DNA of 23,359 nt from contig CAADVS010000076.1 of the NCBI GenBank assembly GCA_900752545.1, positions 1-23,359 of the forward strand, written 5' to 3'. A program made the translations under genes and the position numbers. A model generated the notes under the pieces. That model saw only the letters and a list, made by a program, of their open reading frames with translations, had not been told where the DNA came from and made no database searches. Source of the DNA: an uncultured Collinsella sp. GTDB lineage: Bacteria > Actinomycetota > Coriobacteriia > Coriobacteriales > Coriobacteriaceae. Below, piece by piece: positions 1-6,675 of the stretch; within the stretch, counting starts at the first letter, position 1; every line of letters begins with the position of its first letter.

Positions 1-44
1 ACGGCCCGCCTCCTGGACTCCAGGTCGTGCTTCACCCTGAGGTC

Positions 45-50
45 TATACT
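45..50 (+). promoter_or_regulatory. Possible -10 box upstream of the prepilin peptidase gene
   Basis: TATACT matches the -10 consensus at five of six bases. No convincing -35 box lies 16-18 nt upstream. If it is used, transcription would start near position 57, just before the hairpin at 60-92. A perfect odd palindrome (CCTGGACTCCAGG, 12-24) lies upstream and could be an operator, but nothing else supports that. Confidence 0.3.
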
Positions 51-51
51 C

Positions 52-204
52 ATGGAAAACCTCCCATTTCCCGATGTCCAAGAAATGGGAGGCAGTTCAA
101 CAGGCACCTTTGTGGTGGTTTTTGCTTTTGCGATGCAGCTCGAGGAGGCGTCCGATGGCCTATATCCCGTTTTGGATTTGTATCTTTGCCGGCGTGGCAA
201 TTGA
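52..204 (+). CDS. Possible 50-residue small ORF upstream of and overlapping the prepilin peptidase gene
   Basis: An ATG at 52 opens a 50-codon frame ending at TGA 202-204. GAGG at 39-42 is a possible Shine-Dalgarno sequence 9 nt upstream. The product begins MENLPFPDVQEMGG and has a short hydrophobic stretch at about residues 19-29. It overlaps the first 50 bases of the prepilin peptidase in another frame, so it could be a leader peptide coupled to that gene. Against it: the TATACT at 45-50 would start transcripts after this ATG, and I recognise no family. Function unknown; it may not be translated. Confidence 0.25.
   Translation: MENLPFPDVQEMGGSSTGTFVVVFAFAMQLEEASDGLYPVLDLYLCRRGN
60..92 (+). 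promoter_or_regulatory. Perfect 11-bp inverted repeat in the leader of the prepilin peptidase gene
   Basis: CCTCCCATTTC (60-70) is exactly complementary to GAAATGGGAGG (82-92), with an 11-nt loop. No T-run follows directly, so it is not a typical intrinsic terminator. The left arm contains CCTCCC, which could also pair with the gene's AGGAGG ribosome binding site at 143-148. That would allow two alternative structures; this is inference only. Confidence 0.5.
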
Positions 205-577
205 TGCCCGAGAGCGACGGTTTCCCAATGGGCTTGCCGGCGCATGTGCCGTGGCGGCGTTGGCGGGCGTTTGGCTCGACCTCGGTTTGAACACAGCGCT
301 TGACCACGCCGGTCTTGCGGTCATCGTCTACCTTGGCCTTGTGCTTACCGAGTCGCTCTGGCGTAGAGTTCGCCACGCTCCTGGCATTGGCATGGGGGAC
401 GTCAAGGCACTCTTTGCCCTTTGTACCTTCGATCCCCTGGGCGGCGTTGTCGCGTTTGCGGTTGCGCTCCTGACCCTTGCCGTCGCTTGCCTCATCGCAA
501 AATCGCGCTCCCTGCCATTGCTCCCGTTTTTGGTGCCGATTTTTGCCATAATCGAGGTCGTGGGCTGCACTTTGTAA
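155..577 (+). CDS. A24 family prepilin peptidase, single-domain (CpaA/TadV-like)
   Basis: The 140-residue integral membrane aspartic protease would cleave the leader peptide of type IV or Flp-type prepilins at the cytoplasmic face of the membrane. Two catalytic aspartates are visible: Asp17 in the IDARERRFPN segment and Asp82 in the GMGD motif (79-82), which is followed by VK as in the family. The rest is hydrophobic helices. The N-terminal methylase domain of PilD-type enzymes is absent, so it resembles the short CpaA/TadV/FlaK group. I chose ATG 155 because AGGAGG lies at 143-148, six bases upstream, and because the hydrophobic segment begins there; an in-frame ATG at 74 would add a non-conserved tail. 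No pilin or pilus assembly gene lies downstream, though the cluster could continue left of the window. Family is fairly secure; substrate unknown. Confidence 0.8.
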   Translation: MAYIPFWICIFAGVAIDARERRFPNGLAGACAVAALAGVWLDLGLNTALDHAGLAVIVYLGLVLTESLWRRVRHAPGIGMGDVKALFALCTFDPLGGVVAFAVALLTLAVACLIAKSRSLPLLPFLVPIFAIIEVVGCTL

Positions 578-608
578 CCGATTGCGCATCCTTTTTAAGG
601 AGCATGCC

Positions 609-1856
609 ATGGAATCTAATCAAGAAACGGCCGTCATTAAGGCGCGCATGGACCGTATTTCCTCGGCGTTGTCGCCCGAGCTTGTCGAGCGCATTGCCGC
701 CGATCGTGCTTCGGGCTATGTCAACCCGTATCGTTGCAACGATGATCAGGTCATTCGTCGTATTGATCGCGCCGCCGACAAAGGCACGCTTATGCGTCCG
801 GCGTTTATGCGCGATACCGAAAAGATACTTCATCTTCCGGCGTACACCCGTTATGCAGGCAAAACGCAGGTCTTTAGCTTCCGTAGCAATGATGATCTTT
901 CACGCCGCGGTTTGCACGTACAGCTTGTCTCCCGCATTGCGCGCGATATCGGTCGCGCCCTGGGGCTCAATTGCGATCTGATCGAGGCGATTGGCCTGGG
1001 TCACGACTTGGGACACACGCCTTTCGGCCATGCCGGCGAGCGCTTCCTCAACGATATCTATCATGAGCGTACGGGGCGTTATTTTTTCCATAACGTGCAG
1101 TCGGTTCGCGTGCTCGACGCGTTGTATGGCCGCAACGTGTCGCTCCAGACGCTCGACGGCGTGCTATGCCATAACGGCGAGTACGAGCAGCGTGTGTTTG
1201 AGCTCTCGGACATGGGCTCCTTTGACCAGTTTGACCAGACGGTTGAGGATTGCATTGCCAAGGGATATGGCGCAATTGAGCACCTACGCCCCATGACGCT
1301 CGAGGGCTGTGTGGTCCGCATCTCGGATATCCTTGCCTATGTTGGACGCGATCGCCAAGACGCCATTGCGGCGGGTCTGCTGTCGCCCGACGCGTTTGAC
1401 GATGGTCGTGGCGGTGCCTACAACAGCTGGATCCTCACGCATGCGTCCATCGATATCGTTGAGCACAGCTATGGCAAGCCGCGCATCGAGATGAGCGAGG
1501 ACCTGTTTGAGGAAATTCGCCGAGCCAAGCGCGAGAACTACGAGAAGATCTATAGCAAGGGCGGTATCGAAGGCGATTCCGAGGCGGAGCTGCGCGAGGC
1601 GTTCGTAAAGCTCTACGACCGTTGCCTGCGGGATCTAAACAGTGGCGACGAGTCCTCTTACATCTTTAAGCACCATATTTCGCGCATTGAGCAGCAGCTT
1701 TCCTACTATGATCGCACCTATGCCTGGCAGGACGACAAGGATCAAGCCGTGGTGGATTATATCGCGAGCATGACGGACGGTTATTTCTGCGAGCTGACGA
1801 GCAAGCTGTTCCCTGGTCTGGAGTTTCCGCACCGTACCTATATTAACGAACGGTAG
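609..1856 (+). CDS. dgt: HD-domain deoxyguanosinetriphosphate triphosphohydrolase-like protein
   Basis: The 415-residue protein belongs to the dGTPase branch of the HD superfamily, which hydrolyses dNTPs to deoxynucleosides and triphosphate and so tunes nucleotide pools. Visible motifs are the family lead-in YAGKTQVFSF (82-91), a metal-binding His at 103, the HD pair His132-Asp133 in GLGHDLGHTPFGHAGE, and a later ISDILAYVGRD segment that supplies the last metal Asp. The substrate may be any dNTP; the family name is not proof of dGTP preference. Start ATG 609 is preferred because AAGGAG lies at 597-602; an in-frame start at 582 has no such site. It begins 31 nt after the prepilin peptidase stop, so the two may be co-transcribed. 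A 6-bp inverted repeat (1846-1851 with 1856-1861) spans the stop codon but lacks a T-run. Confidence 0.85.
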   Translation: MESNQETAVIKARMDRISSALSPELVERIAADRASGYVNPYRCNDDQVIRRIDRAADKGTLMRPAFMRDTEKILHLPAYTRYAGKTQVFSFRSNDDLSRRGLHVQLVSRIARDIGRALGLNCDLIEAIGLGHDLGHTPFGHAGERFLNDIYHERTGRYFFHNVQSVRVLDALYGRNVSLQTLDGVLCHNGEYEQRVFELSDMGSFDQFDQTVEDCIAKGYGAIEHLRPMTLEGCVVRISDILAYVGRDRQDAIAAGLLSPDAFDDGRGGAYNSWILTHASIDIVEHSYGKPRIEMSEDLFEEIRRAKRENYEKIYSKGGIEGDSEAELREAFVKLYDRCLRDLNSGDESSYIFKHHISRIEQQLSYYDRTYAWQDDKDQAVVDYIASMTDGYFCELTSKLFPGLEFPHRTYINER

Positions 1857-1871
1857 TTCGTATTAATTCGG

Positions 1872-1877
1872 TATACT
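1872..1877 (+). promoter_or_regulatory. Possible -10 box upstream of rarA
   Basis: TATACT in the 60-nt gap between dgt and rarA matches the -10 consensus at five of six positions. The -35 region is poor (AACGGT at 17-nt spacing). A transcript from here would have a leader of about 35 nt beginning near the TGGAAAACGT stretch (1883-1892). Confidence 0.35.
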
Positions 1878-1916
1878 GTTAGTGGAAAACGTTTTTGATT
1901 GATACACGGGATGGCT

Positions 1917-3266
1917 ATGGACGACCTTTTTTCTGCTTCGACGCGCGAGCGTTCCTTTCAGAATGCGCCGCTTGCGGTGCGCATGCGCCCCAATTCGCTC
2001 GACGAGTACGTGGGCCAGCAAAAGGCCGTCGGTAAGGGTTCATGGCTGCGTGCCGCGATCGAGCACGACGTGCTTTCGAGCGTGATTCTGTACGGGCCTG
2101 CCGGTACGGGCAAGACGACGCTGGCCCACATTATCGCCAACCATACCAAGAGCGAGTTTGTTGAGGTCAGCGCCGTCACGGGTACCGTGAAGGACCTGCG
2201 TCGTGTGATTGATGAGGCCAAGACGCGCCTGAATACGTACGACCGCCGCACCATTCTATTCATCGATGAGATTCACCGCTTCTCTAAGTCGCAGCAGGAT
2301 GCCCTGCTGCATGCAGTTGAGAACCGTACCGTCATTATGATTGGCGCTACGACAGAGAACCCGTACTTCGAGGTCAACTCGGCACTGCTCTCACGTGGTC
2401 GCGTCGTGGAGCTTGAGCATCTGAAGGATGAGGATATCGCCACGCTTATTGAACGTGCGCTTGAGGCGCCGCAGGGCTTAAACGGTAAGTTCTCGGCCGA
2501 TGAGGATACGGTCAAGACCATCTGCACGCTGGCAGCGGGTGACGCTCGCTCGGCGCTCACGACGCTCGAGCTTGCGAGCGAGATTGCCGTCACGCGTCCC
2601 GATACCGAGGGAACGCCAGCGCCCGCGGCGGGGGAGCGCTATCCCATCACCGTGGATGACGTAAAGATCGCCAACCCGCGTCGCGGCTTTACGTATGACA
2701 AAAACGGCGACATGCACTACGACATCATCAGTGCGTTCATCAAGTCCATGCGCGGTAGCGACCCCGATGCCACGATCTATTGGCTCGCGCGCATGATCGA
2801 TGCTGGGGAGGATCCTAAGTTTATCGCTCGCCGCATTATGATTCACGCTTCTGAGGATGTTGGCAACGCCGACCCGCAGGCGCTTTTGGTGGCGCATGCC
2901 GCGTTTAAGTCTGCCGAGGTCATTGGCTATCCCGAGTGCCGCATTAACCTGGCTCAGGCTGCACTCTATGTGTGCTTGGCGCCAAAATCCAACGCGTGTG
3001 AGGCTTCGATCGATGCGGCGCTGGCCGATATACATTCTAGTGGGCTTCGCGAGGTGCCGAGTTATCTGCGCGATCGCCATCGCCCGGGCAGCGATGAATA
3101 CGGTGTGTATAAATACCCGCACGATTATCCCGAAGGCTGGGTCGATCAGCGCTATTTGCCCGAAGGCTTGGAACGCGGTGCATTTTGGCAGCCTGCCGGC
3201 CGCGGTTGGGAAGAATGGCGCGTAGAGCAAAGTGAACGCGACCGCAGCGGGAATGCACCGAAGTAG
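1917..3266 (+). CDS. rarA: Replication-associated recombination protein A (RarA/MgsA), AAA+ ATPase
   Basis: The 449-residue cytoplasmic AAA+ ATPase belongs to the RarA/MgsA/WRNIP1 family, which acts at stalled replication forks and is related to clamp-loader subunits. In order one sees the family lead-in (PLAVRMRP then DEYVGQ, residues 19-34), Walker A GPAGTGKTT (60-68), Walker B ILFIDEIH (113-120), the sensor segment TTENPYFEVN and the arginine-finger region ALLSRGR ending near 162, then the helical C-terminal tetramerisation part with ASEDVGNADP. Length is typical. ATG 1917 gives the usual MDDLF-like N-terminus; an in-frame ATG at 1911 and a TTG at 1899 are alternatives. There is no strong ribosome binding site, only CGGG at 1907-1910. 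Confidence 0.95.
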   Translation: MDDLFSASTRERSFQNAPLAVRMRPNSLDEYVGQQKAVGKGSWLRAAIEHDVLSSVILYGPAGTGKTTLAHIIANHTKSEFVEVSAVTGTVKDLRRVIDEAKTRLNTYDRRTILFIDEIHRFSKSQQDALLHAVENRTVIMIGATTENPYFEVNSALLSRGRVVELEHLKDEDIATLIERALEAPQGLNGKFSADEDTVKTICTLAAGDARSALTTLELASEIAVTRPDTEGTPAPAAGERYPITVDDVKIANPRRGFTYDKNGDMHYDIISAFIKSMRGSDPDATIYWLARMIDAGEDPKFIARRIMIHASEDVGNADPQALLVAHAAFKSAEVIGYPECRINLAQAALYVCLAPKSNACEASIDAALADIHSSGLREVPSYLRDRHRPGSDEYGVYKYPHDYPEGWVDQRYLPEGLERGAFWQPAGRGWEEWRVEQSERDRSGNAPK

Positions 3267-3276
3267 CTGCTGATAA

Positions 3277-3287
3277 TTTTGTCCCAC
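3277..3287 (+). repeat. Half copy of the GTGGGACAAAA/TTTTGTCCCAC palindrome
   Basis: TTTTGTCCCAC occurs just after the rarA stop and is identical to the right arm of the palindrome at 19886-19918. The six bases before it are also similar (TGATAA here, TGAATT there). No left arm is present, so it cannot form that hairpin here. It may be a decayed copy of a dispersed repeat, or chance. Confidence 0.4.
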
Positions 3288-3316
3288 GTTGCTGCTAATG
3301 GCATGTTCGGCCCCCT

Positions 3317-3346
3317 TTGGGGTACCATGGAAAACGTCTGTATATC
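3317..3346 (+). promoter_or_regulatory. Candidate promoter of the DUF948-sigma operon
   Basis: TTGGGG (3317-3322) and TATATC (3341-3346) are separated by 18 nt and lie 21 nt before the first start codon. An alternative is GGGTACC (3320-3326), which resembles the SigB-type GGGTAT -10 box, but no GTTT-like -35 sits at the proper distance. Both readings are weak. Confidence 0.25.
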
Positions 3347-3366
3347 GATTCCTTTGGGAGGCTTGT

Positions 3367-3954
3367 ATGAGTCCCATTCAAATCGCCTTGCTGCTGCTCG
3401 CCGTTGCCGGCGTGTGGGCTATCGTTGAGCTCGCGCTTACCCTGCGCAAGACCCGCACCGTTGTCGACTCGCTCGATAAGACCGTTAACGACCTCAACAA
3501 CACCATCGCCGAGGCTCAGCCTGTGGTGGCAAAGCTCGATGGCGCTGTCGATGAGCTTACGCCGGCACTTGCCCAGATGGAGCCGCTGCTTAAGTCGAGC
3601 AAGACGGCAGTTGATGCCCTTACCTCCAATCTCGTAGAGGTCGAAGCCGTGGTTCGCGACATTTCTGAGGTCACCGGTAGCATGGCCGAGGCCAGCAATG
3701 CTGTGTCGAGCGTGACCGACTCTGCCGCCGGTGCTGTGCAGAAGCTCTTCAATAAGGTGAAGGCTCCTGCAGCCGACGCCGATCGCAAGCTCGCCGCTGC
3801 CGCTGCGGAGGCCGAGCAGCCTACCGAGCGCGTCCTAATTGGCGAGGACGAGGCCGCCGCGGGCGACGATGATGGTCAGAAGTCTGTATCCAAGCCGGCT
3901 CAGTATTACACCTATACGCCCGCCGAGACCTCTGAGGAGTCCTGCGATGAGTAG
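3367..3954 (+). CDS. DUF948 membrane-anchored coiled-coil protein
   Basis: The 195-residue protein has one N-terminal membrane segment (about 4-26) followed by a long alpha-helical region (about 28-130) rich in regularly spaced Leu, Val and Ala, then an acidic Ala/Glu-rich tail. This is the DUF948 layout, as in Bacillus YtxG, which is known as a general-stress protein; the biochemical role is unknown. Start ATG 3367 is supported by GGGAGG at 3356-3361; an upstream in-frame ATG at 3289 would disrupt the membrane-anchor N-terminus. Its last codons overlap the next gene by 8 nt, so it appears translationally coupled to the anti-sigma-like and sigma genes. It could tether or sense something for that module, which is inference. 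Confidence 0.75.
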   Translation: MSPIQIALLLLAVAGVWAIVELALTLRKTRTVVDSLDKTVNDLNNTIAEAQPVVAKLDGAVDELTPALAQMEPLLKSSKTAVDALTSNLVEVEAVVRDISEVTGSMAEASNAVSSVTDSAAGAVQKLFNKVKAPAADADRKLAAAAAEAEQPTERVLIGEDEAAAGDDDGQKSVSKPAQYYTYTPAETSEESCDE

Positions 3955-4324
3955 CGAAGCAACCTGCCCCATCACGCTGACCGTTGCCGGCGACCCGCGT
4001 CTCGCTCGCCTTGTGCGCATGACGGCAGCCAACGTTGGTGCCCTGTGTTCCATGTCTGTCGATCGCATCGAGGACATCCGCATGGCTGCCGAGGAAGCCT
4101 TTATCTTTGGCTGCACGGCTGTTGATTCCGACGACATCTCAATCAAATTCGATGTCGATGAATCTCACGTTGGCATGACCTTTACCTTTGGCGATCAGGC
4201 CACCGTCGACGAGGATGACCAGGCTGCTGTTTATGCCGAGCTTATTTTGGCGAGCGTGTGCGACTCCTACGAAAAGACTGCGGCGCCCCTGACGCTTTCC
4301 CTCGACCTCAAGGCGGATATTTAA
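3947..4324 (+). CDS. RsbW/SpoIIAB-like anti-sigma protein with lost ATP-binding motifs
   Basis: The 125-residue protein sits directly before a SigB/SigF-type sigma gene, where an RsbW/SpoIIAB kinase normally lies. It resembles the N-terminal half of the HATPase_c anti-sigma fold: an early strand (CPITLTVAGDP), then helices (RIEDIRMAAEEAFIFGC, 40-56). In active members this helix carries the N-box E-A-x-x-N; here Glu50-Ala51 is present but the Asn position is Phe54. The following D-x-G-x-G loop and lid Gly motifs cannot be found. It would therefore probably bind a sigma factor without ATP-dependent kinase activity. The start overlaps the DUF948 stop by 8 nt, with GAGGAG at 3934-3939. No anti-anti-sigma (RsbV/SpoIIAA) gene is in the window. 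Assignment rests largely on context. Confidence 0.6.
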   Translation: MSSEATCPITLTVAGDPRLARLVRMTAANVGALCSMSVDRIEDIRMAAEEAFIFGCTAVDSDDISIKFDVDESHVGMTFTFGDQATVDEDDQAAVYAELILASVCDSYEKTAAPLTLSLDLKADI

Positions 4325-4325
4325 T

Positions 4326-5117
4326 ATGACCGAACGTTCCCGGAGCGGCAAGACCGCTTGGGACAAGGAGAAAACCCGCGAGCTGTTTCGTCGCTACAAG
4401 GAGACCGGTGATCCGGACGCCCGCGAACAGCTCGTCATGTCCCATATGAACCTGGTAAGGTTTCTTGCCAACAAATTTAAGAATCGCGGCGAGCCGCTCG
4501 ACGACCTCATGCAGGTCGGCTATCTGGGTTTGCTCAAGGCTATCGACCGCTTTGACCCCGAGCGCGGACTCGAGTTCACGACGTTTGCGACACCCACTAT
4601 CCTGGGCGAGATCAAACGCCATTTCCGCGACAAGGGCTGGAGCGTGCGCGTACCGCGTCGTCTGCAGGAGCTCTCGGCCAAGGTCAACCAGGCTACTGAC
4701 AAACTTACCAACGAGCTGCAGCGTTCGCCCAAGGTTGAGGAGATCGCTGAGTATCTAGATGTGACTGTCGATGAGGTCCTCGAGGCTATGGAATCGTCTT
4801 CGGCCTATACCTCGGTGCCCATCGAGGCTCCTGGTGCGTCCGATTCCGACGATGCCCCCTCGATTCTCGACCGTTACGCCGACGACGACAACGAGCTCGA
4901 CTTTACCGATGACCGTCTAGTGATCGAGGAAGCCATCCGTGATTTCTCGCCGCGCGAGCGCGAGGTGATCGAGCTGCGCTTTGTGAAGGGCATGACCCAG
5001 ATCGAGATCGCCAAGAAGCTTGGTATTTCTCAGGTGCAGGTTTCGCGTCTGCTGCGCCGCACGCTTAAGAAGATTCAGGACAAGATCGACCCCGACGGAG
5101 TGATGATTCGTTCATGA
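4326..5117 (+). CDS. SigB/SigF/SigG-type alternative RNA polymerase sigma factor
   Basis: The 263-residue group 3 sigma-70 factor has the full domain set. Region 2 spans about 36-110 (LVMSHMNLVRFLANKF, DLMQVGYLGLLKAIDRFD, then TTFATPTILGEIKRHFRDKGW). Region 3 follows at about 111-170. Region 4, near the C-terminus, has a helix-turn-helix in SPREREVIELRF and IEIAKKLGISQVQVSRLLRR. The GEIKRHFRDKGWSVRVPRR stretch is typical of the SigB/SigF/SigG subfamily, which directs general-stress or developmental regulons. The start is 2 nt after the anti-sigma-like stop, with AAGGCGG at 4310-4316, so synthesis of the two is probably balanced. The stop overlaps the next start (ATGA). The exact regulon cannot be told from this window. 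Confidence 0.9.
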   Translation: MTERSRSGKTAWDKEKTRELFRRYKETGDPDAREQLVMSHMNLVRFLANKFKNRGEPLDDLMQVGYLGLLKAIDRFDPERGLEFTTFATPTILGEIKRHFRDKGWSVRVPRRLQELSAKVNQATDKLTNELQRSPKVEEIAEYLDVTVDEVLEAMESSSAYTSVPIEAPGASDSDDAPSILDRYADDDNELDFTDDRLVIEEAIRDFSPREREVIELRFVKGMTQIEIAKKLGISQVQVSRLLRRTLKKIQDKIDPDGVMIRS

Positions 5118-6523
5118 GTGAGCACCCCCAACAAACCGATCGCGTGCTGCGCGACACCCGCATTCTGACGCTGCGCATTTGGGCTGTTGTCGGCTGCATT
5201 GTTATTGCTGCTGTCATCTTTAACCTTATGGGCATCCTGGCACCGGTTATCGAGTTTCTCGCTGTTGGTTCCATCATTGCCTTTGTGATGTCCCCGATCA
5301 CCAACTGGCTCGAGCACCATGGCGTGAATCGCGGCATCGGTTCGCTTATCGCGCTTATTGTTGTTGTTGCCGTGCTCGTCGGTGTCGTTTGCATCTTGTC
5401 GCCGATTCTCTTTGGCCAGATCATGGAAGTCCTGAGCCGCCTGCCCGAGCAGCTTCGTGTTGCTGGTGGCGATCTCAACGAGATGATCTCGCATGCCAAG
5501 ACGCTCAACAACACGCCGCTCAAGGAGTATTTGGACGATAATCTTTCGTCGCTTGTTACCGTGGCATCGAAGTACGTGTCTCAGATCGCTGCCGAGCTTG
5601 GCCGCGGTGTGTTCCCGCTCATCACCAATACGGCCTCGCAGTTGTTCGTGATCTTCCTTGGTCTGGTGCTTGCGTACTGGATGGCCTGCGACTACCCTCG
5701 CATGCACCACGAGATTTGCACCATCATCGGTCAGGAGAAGGAGACCTCGTACCGCTTTATGGTCGCCATCCTTTCTCGCTCTGTCGGCGGCTACATGCGC
5801 GGTATGGTCGTGACGTCCATCTGCGGTGGTTTCCTCGCCTTTATCGGTTTTATGATCATCGGCCATCCGTATGCGGCGCTCATGGCTATCTTTACCGGCA
5901 TCATGCATTTGGTTCCAGTCGTCGGTCCTTGGGTGAGCGCAGCAATCGCCACAGTGCTCGGTTTCATGTTCAGCCCCATGTTGGCGTTATGGACGCTCGT
6001 CGTGACGATGGTCGCGCAAAACGTCACCGATAACGTGATTTCGCCTAAGGTCATGCAGAGCTCAGTGCAGGTGCATCCCATTATGAGCCTTACGGCTCTC
6101 GTTATTGGTTCGGCACTCATGGGGCCCATCGGCATGATTATTGCCATCCCGCTTTGTGCGGCCCTCAAGGGCATCTTCGTGTACTACTTCGAGAATGAGA
6201 CCGGCCGTCAGCTTGTGGCCTATGACGGAGCCGTGTTTAAGGGCACGCCGTACCGCGATGCCGATGGCAATCCGGTCGCCGCCTACGACGCGCTCGGCGA
6301 CGACACCTTCATCTATGAGTCCGAGCTCATCGGTAACGAGACTGCGCCCGAGGCCAAGGCCATGCCCAAGCCCGAGCTCGATAATCCCTGGATTAAGCTC
6401 TCGGGCCTGCAACCCGATGCCACGGGCTTCTTCAAGAACCCCTTCGCCAAAGACGATGATTCCAACTCGGACGACGATACCAATACCGGCATCGACGGCT
6501 CCATGGACGATGATGACAACTAG
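5114..6523 (+). CDS. AI-2E family (UPF0118) multi-pass membrane transporter
   Basis: The 469-residue integral membrane protein has hydrophobic pairs near the N-terminus (about 20-85), a soluble middle (about 95-150), then further membrane segments to about residue 365. The segments HLVPVVGPWVSA and GSALMGPIGMIIAIPLCAALKG are characteristic of the AI-2E/PerM family, which includes YdiK, TqsA and sodium/proton antiporter-like members. The C-terminal ~100 residues form a soluble extension ending in an Asp-rich tail. The ATG overlaps the sigma stop by 4 nt, so it is part of the sigma operon; why it is coupled to a stress sigma factor is unclear. Transport substrate unknown; the autoinducer-2 name should not be taken literally. 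Confidence 0.88.
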   Translation: MSEHPQQTDRVLRDTRILTLRIWAVVGCIVIAAVIFNLMGILAPVIEFLAVGSIIAFVMSPITNWLEHHGVNRGIGSLIALIVVVAVLVGVVCILSPILFGQIMEVLSRLPEQLRVAGGDLNEMISHAKTLNNTPLKEYLDDNLSSLVTVASKYVSQIAAELGRGVFPLITNTASQLFVIFLGLVLAYWMACDYPRMHHEICTIIGQEKETSYRFMVAILSRSVGGYMRGMVVTSICGGFLAFIGFMIIGHPYAALMAIFTGIMHLVPVVGPWVSAAIATVLGFMFSPMLALWTLVVTMVAQNVTDNVISPKVMQSSVQVHPIMSLTALVIGSALMGPIGMIIAIPLCAALKGIFVYYFENETGRQLVAYDGAVFKGTPYRDADGNPVAAYDALGDDTFIYESELIGNETAPEAKAMPKPELDNPWIKLSGLQPDATGFFKNPFAKDDDSNSDDDTNTGIDGSMDDDDN

Positions 6524-6573
6524 CGGGGTAATTTGAGTCAACATTCATACGCGCTAACATGCAATTTCGCTGA

Positions 6574-6603
6574 AGGGTCGGCATTGTGCCGGCCCTCTTT
6601 TTT
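6574..6603 (+). terminator. Intrinsic terminator after the sigma operon
   Basis: A 10-bp GC-rich stem (6574-6583 with 6587-6596, one T-G wobble, 3-nt loop) is followed by C and six T. An additional 8-bp pair (ACATGCAA 6557-6564 with TTGCATGT 6602-6609) encloses the whole hairpin, including part of the T-run. Confidence 0.88.
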
Positions 6604-6629
6604 GCATGTGTGCGGCGGGATGGTAATAT
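6601..6629 (+). promoter_or_regulatory. Candidate alaS promoter with extended -10
   Basis: TGGTAATAT (6621-6629) is an extended -10 element (TG-n-TAATAT). TTTGCA (6601-6606) lies 17 nt upstream as a weak -35, overlapping the preceding terminator T-run. Predicted start is near 6636, giving a leader of about 40 nt, too short for a T-box. Confidence 0.5.
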
Positions 6630-6675
6630 CGTAACGTTTGAACTGTTTCGATGTGAAACCGAGGAGATTCCCTCT

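Noticed and set aside
1846..1861. Terminator across the dgt stop codon
   Set aside because: The stem is only 6 bp (ACGAAC/GTTCGT) and no T-run follows.
3305..3326. SigB-type promoter (GTT...GGGTAC) before the DUF948 gene, implying autoregulation
   Set aside because: GGGTAC fits a SigB -10, but GTTCGG is only 9 nt upstream instead of 12-15 and lacks GTTTAA.
6541..6585. Upstream extension of alaS from ATG 6586
   Set aside because: That start lies inside the terminator hairpin; GAGGAG correctly precedes ATG 6676.
6604..6675. T-box riboswitch upstream of alaS
   Set aside because: Only about 70 nt separate the terminator from the start codon and no specifier or T-box sequence is seen.
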